A stretch of DNA of 10,137 nucleotides, from positions 1-10,137 of the forward strand of contig CADEEU010000106.1 of the NCBI GenBank assembly GCA_902826385.1, in the 5' to 3' direction. The notes under the pieces were generated by a model. It did not search any database, was not told the DNA's origin, and saw only the letters and a list, made by a program, of their open reading frames with translations. The position numbers and the translations under genes were made by a program. This document shows positions 1 through 5,930 of this stretch, one piece after another. The stretch is from an uncultured Acidobacteriota bacterium (GTDB lineage: Bacteria; Acidobacteriota; Blastocatellia; Pyrinomonadales; Pyrinomonadaceae). Position 1 is the first letter of the stretch. Each line of letters starts with the position of its first letter.

Positions 1-311
1 ACCCACAGCGACAACACCGCAAGTGCGACTCCGTTGAGAAACGCTGCCAGAATCTCAAGCCGGTAATAACCGTATGTTTTTTTTGAAGTAGCGGGTCGCG
101 ACGCGAACCAAAACGCAAAAAGTGTCAACGACATCGCCGCGACATCCGTCAGCATATGACCGGCGTCGGCGATCAGTGCCAGCGAATTGGTCAGCCAGCC
201 GCCGACCGCCTCCGCAACCATATACACCGCCGTCAGGACGAGCGCAATTTTGAGGCGCGCGACGCTGCCGCTCGACCGTGTCGAATGTGAATGGTCATGT
301 CCTGCCGACAA
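1..311 (-). CDS. CDF-family cation (probably zinc) efflux protein, N-terminal part
   Basis: Cation diffusion facilitator, an inner-membrane proton antiporter that exports divalent metals. Only about 103 N-terminal residues are visible; the gene leaves the window at position 1. The protein begins MSAGHDHSHS, a short His-rich cytosolic tail typical of ZitB/CzcD-type exporters. A first membrane segment spans about residues 20-41. The second carries the family's metal-site motif ADAGHMLTD, with H52 and D56 as the HxxxD half-site. His at this position, rather than Asp, is associated in the family with zinc preference over cadmium. The start is taken as TTG at 311-309: it preserves the His-rich tail, and GGGAG (325-321 on minus) sits 9 nt upstream. 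That Shine-Dalgarno overlaps the stop codon of the FecR gene, so translation is probably coupled. The second HxxxD motif and the C-terminal domain lie outside the window, so metal specificity is inferred. Confidence 0.88.
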   Translation of the reverse strand, partial: MSAGHDHSHSTRSSGSVARLKIALVLTAVYMVAEAVGGWLTNSLALIADAGHMLTDVAAMSLTLFAFWFASRPATSKKTYGYYRLEILAAFLNGVALAVLSLW

Positions 312-324
312 ATTTCTTAGCTCC

Positions 325-1560
325 CTAAAACTTCCTCAAAACGCGGGCGTTGCGGAGAGAAATTACGACGCCCGCCCGGTTTCCGCTCTCGTCGCTTAGC
401 TCGACCGCCGTCTCGGACAACTGCGTCGATATCTGCAGTCGGAACGTTCCGTCCGAGGAGGCGAAGACCTGCTTGTCTCCAATTTTTACCTGAACACCGG
501 GCTGCGTCTTGCCGCTAATTATATAAACTCCGCCTCCAACAGCTTCTATCTTCCATTCTGTTGCTTCGATAGCGCGGCTGGGCTGTCGGCGAATGACCGA
601 GAATTTCCACGGCTCGCTCCAGTCGCTTGTCTGGCCCGAACGTGAGTTGGATTTCAAGCGCCAATAGTAAGTTCCGGGCGGCAAGCCGCCAAGCCTGAAT
701 TCCTGCGATGTGAGGGCCGACCGGTCCACCAGGATCGAATCAGCGGCAAAATAGGACGAACGGGCGACCTGAAGGTAATAACTTGAAAGCGAAATCTGGC
801 TGTCGTCGGACCAGTTGAACGAAACGCTCGCACCGGCGCCTGAACTATCTGCGACCTGGGCCATATTTCCCGGCGAGCCAGGTTTAGGCGGCGGAAGCAA
901 TTGCTCTTTGGATGCAACGCCGCCCGGATTTACGGCTGCGTATTCATTAGCGTTGATCCGCGTCTTATTTCCGCCGACCGAGGTTTCGACGTCACCGCGG
1001 CTGACCCTGATCTCGGCCCCGCGGGCATCTGCGTTAAAGCTTGCGTCGGTCTGGCTTCCGATCTGCGTTTCCGAATCGCGCATTTCTACAATGTTCTCGG
1101 TATTCTCAGGCTGGTCCTCGGTACGGACGTTCAGTTGCCCGTCGTCCAGCGAAACGCGGACGTTATTGCCGCCGCCGAAGAATGAAGAATTGTCGCGGAT
1201 CACAACCGTACTATTCGGCCGTACGGAATAAACCGACTGATCGATCATTTGAACGATCGCACGTCCGTCGGCCTGGGTCTGAATCGTGTCACCTGCGGCG
1301 ACCCACGTTTCTTTTGTTACCAGGATCGTTTCCCTTGTTGCGGCCCGCGTGATGCGTACATCGCCTTCGAACGAGATTATCTTTGCCGCGTTTTTAGGGA
1401 GGTCGGCCTGCTCCGTAGCGACGAACCAGTTATTTTTTATCGCATACCAGCCGCCGAAAACTACCGACGAAGCGATTATGACAAAGATAACCAGGCCCGT
1501 GATCGTGCTTCGCTGGATCTTCCACCATTCGACGTAAATTTTCTTGTACTTTCTTTCCAT
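325..1560 (-). CDS. Membrane-anchored FecR-domain protein with C-terminal beta-sandwich domains
   Basis: 411 residues from ATG at 1560. A basic N-terminus (MERKYKK) precedes one membrane segment at about residues 19-41, so the bulk should lie outside the cytoplasm. Residues about 60-125 match a FecR domain (ISFEGDVRITRAA, then VAAGDTIQTQADGRA). A second stretch at about 135-210 (DDGQLNVRT, EIRVSRGDVETSVGG) looks like its continuation. A Pro-rich linker at 221-230 leads to a fibronectin-like region at about 247-322 (LPPGTYYWRLKS, WSEPWKFSV). A final sandwich at about 335-402 has the pattern of extracellular Ig-like repeats. Unlike classical FecR it has no N-terminal cytoplasmic anti-sigma segment, and no sigma-factor gene is adjacent. 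The gene starts 7 nt after terC and ends 13 nt before the CDF gene. A TTG at 1578, overlapping the terC end and preceded by GGAAG, is an alternative start adding six residues. The biological role is unknown. Confidence 0.85.
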   Translation of the reverse strand: MERKYKKIYVEWWKIQRSTITGLVIFVIIASSVVFGGWYAIKNNWFVATEQADLPKNAAKIISFEGDVRITRAATRETILVTKETWVAAGDTIQTQADGRAIVQMIDQSVYSVRPNSTVVIRDNSSFFGGGNNVRVSLDDGQLNVRTEDQPENTENIVEMRDSETQIGSQTDASFNADARGAEIRVSRGDVETSVGGNKTRINANEYAAVNPGGVASKEQLLPPPKPGSPGNMAQVADSSGAGASVSFNWSDDSQISLSSYYLQVARSSYFAADSILVDRSALTSQEFRLGGLPPGTYYWRLKSNSRSGQTSDWSEPWKFSVIRRQPSRAIEATEWKIEAVGGGVYIISGKTQPGVQVKIGDKQVFASSDGTFRLQISTQLSETAVELSDESGNRAGVVISLRNARVLRKF

Positions 1561-1567
1561 CGAGGGC

Positions 1568-2647
1568 CTAGCCGGCAATCGATTCTTCCGTCATTTCATC
1601 ATCTTCGTCGACCTTCTTTTCTTTAGGCGGAAAAAGGAGAGACAGAACAATCGAGGCAGCTATCGAGGTTACGACGACACCGAGCGAAATATTTATGACC
1701 ATCTGCTCGAACTCGTGGTTCTTATAACGAACGAGAAAATCAGAAAAGCCCGAACCACCGGTGCCTACTAACATTATCAAGCCTTCCGCAACGAGAGGCA
1801 AGAGCATTTTTGCGCCGATAAAGGTCAAAATGAACGCGAGGCCGTATTTTAGAAAGTGAAACCGGTCGGCCAGATCGGCGAGCAGGAAGAAAAAAGTTCG
1901 CAGGCCGAGAATTGCAAAGATGTTGGATGTGTAGACGATAAATTTATCGGTCGTTATCCCGAAAATTGCCGGGATAGAGTCAACAGCAAACACAAGGTCA
2001 GTGAATTCAACAGTTATCAGCACAAGCAGCAAAAGCGTGCCGGTGCGGACGCCGTCCTTTACTACAAAAAACTTTTCGCCGTCGTAATGCTTTGATATTC
2101 GTACGTACTTGGTAACAAACCTCACAATTGCGCTCTCGTGCGGTTCGAAGTTGTCGTCCGTGTCCTGAAACATCTTCAAGCCGGTGTAAACAAGAAACGC
2201 TCCGAAAATGTAAATGATCCAATGAAACCGCTCGACCAGCTCGGCACCGGCGAAGATCATTACCATTCTCAAGAACAGCGCTCCCATGATGCCCCAAAAC
2301 AATACCCTGTGCTGGAACTTCTTCGGGACCTTGAAATAGGTGAAGATCAAGAGAAAGACGAACAGGTTGTCGACCGATAACGACAGCTCGATAAGATAGC
2401 CGGTCAGGAACAGCTTTGCCTGCGACAGCGCCAGGGCCCAGTCGTTTTGATTGGTGCCTACCTGCCAGTAGATAAAAACATTAAAAAGAAGCGCCAGCGA
2501 GACCCACACGATGCTCCAGCCGATCGTTTCCTTCCGTGTCGGAGCGTGGGCCTTGCGGTTGACGATGCCTACGTCGACAAAAAGTGCAACGAGCACGACT
2601 GAAAAAAAGAGTATCCAAACCCAATATGGATGTTCTACCGCTGCCAT
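1568..2647 (-). CDS. terC: TerC/Alx family integral membrane protein
   Basis: 359-residue polytopic inner-membrane protein of the TerC family. Alx and some other members export manganese; others are linked to tellurite resistance or to metal loading of secreted proteins. The two signature acidic membrane motifs are present: ELSLSVDN at residues 87-94 and EFTDLVFAVDS at 214-224. The conserved TSNIFAILGLR follows at 240-250. Hydrophobic segments lie near 8-28, 42-62, 77-104, 114-135, 142-160, 201-222, 236-258, 266-292 and 318-340. A charged hydrophilic tail (KEKKVDEDDEM) ends the protein. The length is normal for the Alx-type subgroup. The ATG at 2647 is the natural start because it places the first membrane helix at residue 8; only weak Shine-Dalgarno complementarity is seen. 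It is the first gene of a leftward operon with the FecR and CDF genes. The transported ion cannot be read from sequence; manganese is a family-based guess. Confidence 0.92.
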   Translation of the reverse strand: MAAVEHPYWVWILFFSVVLVALFVDVGIVNRKAHAPTRKETIGWSIVWVSLALLFNVFIYWQVGTNQNDWALALSQAKLFLTGYLIELSLSVDNLFVFLLIFTYFKVPKKFQHRVLFWGIMGALFLRMVMIFAGAELVERFHWIIYIFGAFLVYTGLKMFQDTDDNFEPHESAIVRFVTKYVRISKHYDGEKFFVVKDGVRTGTLLLLVLITVEFTDLVFAVDSIPAIFGITTDKFIVYTSNIFAILGLRTFFFLLADLADRFHFLKYGLAFILTFIGAKMLLPLVAEGLIMLVGTGGSGFSDFLVRYKNHEFEQMVINISLGVVVTSIAASIVLSLLFPPKEKKVDEDDEMTEESIAG

Positions 2648-2804
2648 AATATTGAACGTTGAAAGCCCTGGGAAAAGACCTCAGCCGGGCGTAAAAGGTA
2701 ATTCTACCCGATGTGCGGGAACGAAACTAATGAGTGAGTCTTGCGGTATGTATCGGAAAGTTTGGAATTTCCCGTACCTTCATTTACTCTGCGTAGGCGT
2801 TGTG
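2648..2804 (-). promoter_or_regulatory. terC 5' leader with long-range stem
   Basis: About 155 nt between the candidate transcription start and the terC ATG, with no ORF. AAGGTACGGGAA (minus 2780-2769) can pair in two blocks: CGGGAA with TTCCCG (minus 2721-2716) and AAGGTA with TACCTT (minus 2700-2695). A 15-nt one-sided bulge separates the blocks. Downstream, CCGGCTGAGGTCTTTTCC loosely recalls the 3' end of the yybP-ykoY manganese riboswitch, a common regulator of terC/alx-type genes. The characteristic 5' GGGGAGUAG box is not found. This is a candidate structured leader, not an assigned riboswitch. Confidence 0.3.
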
Positions 2805-2810
2805 GGAATA

Positions 2811-2839
2811 ATTGTATGCCAATTAAAAGAGGGTTTCAG
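2811..2839 (-). promoter_or_regulatory. Candidate sigma70-type promoter for the terC operon
   Basis: On the minus strand, CTGAAA (2839-2834) and TACAAT (2816-2811) are spaced 17 nt apart. They match the -35 and -10 consensus at 4/6 and 5/6 positions. Transcription would start near 2804, just outside the inverted-repeat element, giving terC a leader of about 155 nt. This is a pattern match only. Confidence 0.35.
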
Positions 2840-2850
2840 AAAAGTCGTTT

Positions 2851-3024
2851 GATCGGCTCCGGAGGAGCCAAATGTTTGTAGGAAACCGGCAATAGAAATC
2901 GCTAAAGCTCCGTAGGAGCGAAACATTAAATGTGACAAATACAGCACATGCCGCTCCTACGGAGCTTTAGCAGATTTGCTCGTTTTAAGCCTGCAAACAT
3001 TCCGCTCCTAACGAAGCTTGGATC
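2851..3024. repeat. Nested inverted repeat of four REP-like units (REPIN/MITE-like)
   Basis: A near-symmetrical element centred at about 2937, in the gap between the S41 gene and terC. The inner arms 2901-2920 and 2952-2971 are a perfect 20-bp inverted repeat. They extend outward by five more pairs (2896-2900 with 2973-2977) past a one-base bulge. The outer arms 2851-2882 and 2990-3024 are an imperfect inverted repeat with 16 of 19 matches over the GGAGC..AATGTTTG.AGG core (2864-2882 with 2990-3008), sharing the same centre. Each arm contains a short palindromic core of the type GCTCCGTAGGAGC. There are four copies: two facing right (about 2855-2868, 2906-2919) and two facing left (about 2953-2966, 3003-3014). 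This is the architecture of REP doublets mobilised by RAYT transposases, but no transposase lies in the window. Confidence 0.8.
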
Positions 3025-3080
3025 ACTTCTAACTTTTCGGACGCCTCTTTATATGAACAAAGTTTTAACTCAGCCGTTCG

Positions 3081-4451
3081 TCAGTTGTCCTCAGTTTCAC
3101 CATCGTCTTCCTTATCTTCGTCGTCTTCGGATTTTTTATAAAGAAATTCAAGGGCTCCTGCGTCTTTCGGCGACACGTTTACTCCCATTAAACCGGCTGC
3201 ATAGGCAAGCACCGGATCGTTTTTAAGGGCGAGGCCTTCGCCCGTCGGCCCAACCGGATGGTCTGGTATTACGCCCACGCGCTCAAGTCTTTTTCCATCG
3301 CTCATGATTACGTCGGCTACCGTCACGTTCATGCCGTAAAAAGACAATGTCTCATAGCCCGGAACGCCCCGGCTGTTGGCCATCGACAGGCTGTAGCTGG
3401 TCATAACCGCTCCAGCGCTCACGTCACCAACGACTTTTCCGCGCTTTTCGATCTGAATAACTCGCGAAAATACTTCTGACGCGGATGCCGAATCGCTGTC
3501 GATCAGCACGATCAGTTCGCCCTTGAACTGACGGTCCTTAACCGGCTTTGCCATTCTGGTTTCGGTTTTCTTGCGTGAGATCATGTCCGCCATTTTGATC
3601 TCGCGGTCAAAGAAATGCCCGGTCAAATACTCTGCGATCTTTACGTACCCGCCGCGATTTCCGCGCAGGTCTAAAATGAATTTAGATCCCGTTGCGGCCT
3701 CTTGCATTATTTGATTAATAAACTTGCGTTCGACCGAAAACGTTTGCAGTTTGCAGGCGGTCAGGTCCGCTGAAAGCTTGCCGCATTTGTAAGGATTCTC
3801 GCGTTTCTCTTTTCGCTTTTTCTCGGCTTCTTTGCGGCGTTCTTCCAGCGTTTGAAAACTCGCCTCCACCGTAATTTTGCGTTCGGTAGTCTCGGTTCCC
3901 GCCAGCGTAACGGGAAGGAAAGGCACCGGTTCAAGCTGGTAAAGAAAATAATTCAGCACCCACAGCGTGTCTCGATTGACCGCGTACGGGCCGAGCTTCA
4001 GGACCTGATCGCCTATCTTTATTCCTTTTTTCTCGGCGTCGCTGCCCTTTTTCACATTGACGACAATGCACCGGTCCCCTATCATTTGCATCGAAAAGCC
4101 ATATTTAACACGGTTCGATCGTCCCGGCGGATAGAATGTGGTATGCGAATCGTTAAATTCGAGCAGAAGGCCCGCGATGACGCGAAAGATATCGGCATTG
4201 GTTTCAAGCGTCTTTATCTTTTCTTTTGCTTCCTTGAATTTTAGGTCGATATTGATGCCGCGGTAATTCTTGTCGTAATAAAACGTCTCAAGCGCATCCT
4301 TGATCTCGTTGAGCATGTTCATGCCCCGATCTCGATTACGCCCCGGGCTCGACTTTCCAACCACTTCGTCGATCCTGATTTGAGCTGTTGCGAGCGTCGA
4401 AACGAAAAATATCGTGGTAAAAACCGCAGTAATGTACTTCTTTGACTTCAT
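3081..4451 (-). CDS. Secreted S41-family peptidase with PDZ-like segment
   Basis: 456 residues, starting with a signal peptide (KSKK, hydrophobic 6-20, likely cleavage after ATA at 21-23), so it acts outside the cytoplasm. The S41 hallmarks are in order: FNDSHTTFYPP at 99-109, a PDZ-like segment at about 116-156 (IVVNVKKGSDAEKKGIKIGD), DLRGNRGG at 261-268, IDSDSASASEVF at 317-328, and the closing VGVIPD at 392-397. The serine nucleophile should be in the SASAS run at 321-325, probably S323. The Lys of CtpA/Prc-type enzymes, expected in GxxTxGKG, is absent; here the sequence is GDVSAGAVMTS. The S102-H103 pair resembles the tricorn-type (S41B) tetrad instead. Unusual extras are a Lys/Glu-rich helical stretch at 202-219 next to C223 and C233, and an acidic tail from 442. 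The gene appears monocistronic and has no obvious Shine-Dalgarno. The substrate is unknown. Confidence 0.9.
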   Translation of the reverse strand: MKSKKYITAVFTTIFFVSTLATAQIRIDEVVGKSSPGRNRDRGMNMLNEIKDALETFYYDKNYRGINIDLKFKEAKEKIKTLETNADIFRVIAGLLLEFNDSHTTFYPPGRSNRVKYGFSMQMIGDRCIVVNVKKGSDAEKKGIKIGDQVLKLGPYAVNRDTLWVLNYFLYQLEPVPFLPVTLAGTETTERKITVEASFQTLEERRKEAEKKRKEKRENPYKCGKLSADLTACKLQTFSVERKFINQIMQEAATGSKFILDLRGNRGGYVKIAEYLTGHFFDREIKMADMISRKKTETRMAKPVKDRQFKGELIVLIDSDSASASEVFSRVIQIEKRGKVVGDVSAGAVMTSYSLSMANSRGVPGYETLSFYGMNVTVADVIMSDGKRLERVGVIPDHPVGPTGEGLALKNDPVLAYAAGLMGVNVSPKDAGALEFLYKKSEDDEDKEDDGETEDN

Positions 4452-4707
4452 GGGAATGTTTGTTTTTGCTTAGGGTTTAGGCAAGTCTTGTCCAGCCATG
4501 CCGAAGACATAATACTCAATAAAGTCCCCAAAATGGAAGCAAAATCCTCTGCGGAAGATACTTAGGTACGTTTCAGGATTTGTTGCATATATAAAACTAT
4601 TGACAATCAACGCGGTGTATCGTCATTTCGGCCGCATCGATCTTTGATATAAGAGCGTGGTTTATCTCAGTGATTGCGTCGAGTGTGGTGTCAGCAGCGG
4701 TTCGGGC

Positions 4708-4750
4708 GTCTCAGAGGGCAGAATTGGTCACAATTCGTGGCAGTTGAGAC
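4708..4750. other. Two-step stem-loop
   Basis: An outer inverted repeat GTCTCA (4708-4713) / TGAGAC (4745-4750) encloses GAATTG (4721-4726) / CAATTC (4731-4736), which closes a four-base GTCA loop. Spacers of 7 and 8 nt form a nearly symmetrical internal loop, so both repeats share one centre at about 4729. It lies about 260 bp upstream of the S41 start and downstream of the fRMsr stop. There is no T-run, so it is not an obvious terminator. It could be part of a structured RNA or a decayed repeat. Confidence 0.5.
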
Positions 4751-4827
4751 GAAAACGCCGATTTTTGTTCCACCTTGTTCCACTTGTTCCGCCACACGCG
4801 GAACCGAACAAAAATCGCGAAAACGTC
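4748..4827. repeat. Compound stem-loop with tandem TTGTTCC repeats
   Basis: A perfect 12-bp inverted repeat CGATTTTTGTTC (4759-4770) / GAACAAAAATCG (4806-4817) extends outward. First come two more pairs past a one-base bulge, then an AAAA/AAAA internal loop, then GACG (4748-4751) / CGTC (4824-4827). Inside it sits a second hairpin, GTTCCGC (4786-4792) / GCGGAAC (4798-4804), with a CACAC loop. The left side carries three head-to-tail units of about 10 nt with the core TTGTTCC (4765-4771, 4775-4781, 4784-4790). The arms are too well matched to be chance. Function is unknown: structured RNA, protein-binding site or small non-autonomous element are all possible. Confidence 0.6.
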
Positions 4828-4871
4828 CATTCTTGCGTCACCCGCACGCGGACCGGCACGTTGGTTACGTA

Positions 4872-5372
4872 TTACTGGCCGGCGGGGCCCATGGCGTTTT
4901 CCAGAATTGCGGCAATCGCTTTCAGGCCCGCGGCATCCGAATTGGAAAAGTTGTTGAGGCGGTCGCTGTCTGCGTCGAGGACGGCAAAGACCTTGCCGCT
5001 CGCGTCAAAAAGCGGCACAACGATCTCGGACTTTGAGGCCGAGCTGCACGCAATGTGGCCGGGAAACTTGTCCACGTTTGGCACGATGACGGTTTCGCGT
5101 GTCGTATAGGCATGGCCGCAGACGCCGGAGTCAAACGCGATTCGCGTGCAGGCGAGCGGGCCCTGAAACGGCCCGAGCACGAGCTGGCCTTCTTTGACCA
5201 GGTAAAACCCGACCCAGAAAAAGCCGAGCGCTTCTTTCAGTACCGCGGCGACGTTTGCCAGGTTAGCTATGAGGTCGGTCTCGCCCGCGATCAACGCTTC
5301 TATCTGCGGCAATATTTCGGCGTAGATTCTTTCCCTGCTCGCCGATCTGGTAAATGCGATACTTTCAGCCAT
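4872..5372 (-). CDS. msrC: Free methionine-(R)-sulfoxide reductase (GAF-domain fRMsr)
   Basis: 166-residue single GAF-domain cytosolic enzyme that reduces free L-methionine-(R)-sulfoxide to methionine, normally using thioredoxin as electron donor. Family landmarks are clear: FFWVGFYLV at residues 51-59, LGPFQGPLACTRI at 66-78, SGVCGHA at 82-88, FPGHIACSSASKSEIVVPL at 103-121 and VLDADS at 131-136. The three catalytic and resolving cysteines are C75, C85 and C109. Their spacing (10 and 24) equals that of Cys84, Cys94 and Cys118 in the E. coli enzyme. E116 and the aspartates in DAD (133-135) match the substrate-binding acids. Length is normal. The gene is divergent from crcB and has no strong Shine-Dalgarno. 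Annotation pipelines often call this family simply GAF domain-containing protein; the cysteine pattern supports the specific name. Confidence 0.93.
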   Translation of the reverse strand: MAESIAFTRSASRERIYAEILPQIEALIAGETDLIANLANVAAVLKEALGFFWVGFYLVKEGQLVLGPFQGPLACTRIAFDSGVCGHAYTTRETVIVPNVDKFPGHIACSSASKSEIVVPLFDASGKVFAVLDADSDRLNNFSNSDAAGLKAIAAILENAMGPAGQ

Positions 5373-5464
5373 AAGATAGAATCTTACCGTTCGTGATCCG
5401 CGGGCCGCAAACGCGTTTTAGCATCGGCCGCACTGTCCTCGATTTCGATCTATCGCAAGTGGAG
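5373..5464. promoter_or_regulatory. Divergent fRMsr/crcB promoter region
   Basis: This 92-bp region must drive both fRMsr (left) and crcB (right). A 13-bp palindrome, AAGAT-AGA-ATCTT (5373-5385), abuts the fRMsr start codon and could be an operator or block its ribosome-binding site. No clear -35/-10 pair stands out. The fluoride riboswitch often found before crcB is not recognisable. Confidence 0.3.
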
Positions 5465-5842
5465 ATGCTTTCTAAAATCCTCTCAGTCGCCGTCGGCGGT
5501 GCGTTTGGCGCCGTTGCGCGCTATCTGATCAACATATCGCCGCTGGGTGAGGTTTTTGAGCGGTTTCCTTTTCCTACCTTTCTCATCAACATCTCAGGCT
5601 CCTTCCTGATTGGTTTCCTGCTAATCCTTCTGACGGACAGAGTTCAGGTTTCCGACAATTTCCGAATGGCTGTGATAGTAGGATTTTTAGGCGCCTTTAC
5701 GACATTCTCAACGTTCGAAATGGAAATTTACGGATTGCTGAAAGAACGCTTTACCGCAACTGCTTTACTGTACCTGGTTTTGAGTGTCACGACCGGATTT
5801 GCTGCTTTACTGACAGGCGTCTGGCTCGCGAAAAAATTTTGA
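5465..5842 (+). CDS. crcB: Fluoride ion channel CrcB/Fluc
   Basis: 125-residue, four-helix inner-membrane protein. Members form dual-topology dimers that let fluoride leave the cell and confer fluoride resistance. Conserved elements are GGAFGAVARY at residues 11-20, TFLINISGSFLIGF at 38-51 (with pore Asn 42) and GFLGAFTTFSTF at 73-84. The last contains the phenylalanine box (F81, F84) and the Gly/Thr region of the central sodium site. Membrane helices lie near 3-23, 36-57, 66-90 and 98-121. The start is ATG at 5465, which gives the usual length and puts the first helix at the N-terminus. The open frame extends upstream to GTG at 5393, but those 24 residues have no family resemblance. It is the only plus-strand gene here and converges on the large Asp-box gene across 88 bp. 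Confidence 0.94.
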   Translation: MLSKILSVAVGGAFGAVARYLINISPLGEVFERFPFPTFLINISGSFLIGFLLILLTDRVQVSDNFRMAVIVGFLGAFTTFSTFEMEIYGLLKERFTATALLYLVLSVTTGFAALLTGVWLAKKF

Positions 5843-5930
5843 ACTGCTTCGTCTTGAATTCAATGACAATGTCGCGACAAGCCACCTCGCCCAAACAAAC
5901 ATACACTAAACAGCAAGACTTGCCTGGCTT

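Larger units (their letters stand above)
4452..4871. other. Non-coding gap with stem-loops between S41 peptidase and fRMsr genes
   Basis: About 420 bp with no credible gene; the open frames crossing it have no family resemblance and run antisense into the fRMsr gene. It must contain the S41 promoter. A lone -10-like TATTAT (minus 4514-4509) is visible without a good -35. The right half holds two stem-loops, described separately. No tRNA-like fold was recognised. Confidence 0.5.

Noticed and set aside
2648..2804. Confident yybP-ykoY manganese riboswitch
   Set aside because: Only a loose 3'-side resemblance is present and the 5' GGGGAGUAG box is absent, so I list it only as a structured leader.
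2851..3024. CRISPR array
   Set aside because: The repeats are inverted and concentric rather than regularly spaced direct repeats, and no cas gene is present.
4479..4490. 12-mer AGGCAAGTCTTG shared with the minus strand near 5913-5926
   Set aside because: A single 12-base match, partly self-complementary, without flanking similarity; likely chance.
4657..5109. Plus-strand open frame of about 150 codons crossing the gap and the fRMsr gene
   Set aside because: It is antisense to a gene with clear family motifs, has no recognisable product and low-complexity composition; the non-coding part is occupied by stem-loops.
5393..5464. N-terminal extension of CrcB from GTG at 5393
   Set aside because: The 24 extra residues have no resemblance to the family, which begins at the first membrane helix; ATG at 5465 gives the usual length.
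5373..5464. Fluoride (crcB) riboswitch
   Set aside because: I looked for the conserved GGCGAUGG and CUGAUG...CCU type elements upstream of crcB and found none in the available 92 bp or just beyond.
5843..5930. Bidirectional terminator between crcB and the Asp-box gene
   Set aside because: Only a short bulged hairpin (around GCAAGACTTGC, 5913-5923) and a TGTCGCGACA palindrome (5870-5879) are visible, without a convincing T-run.
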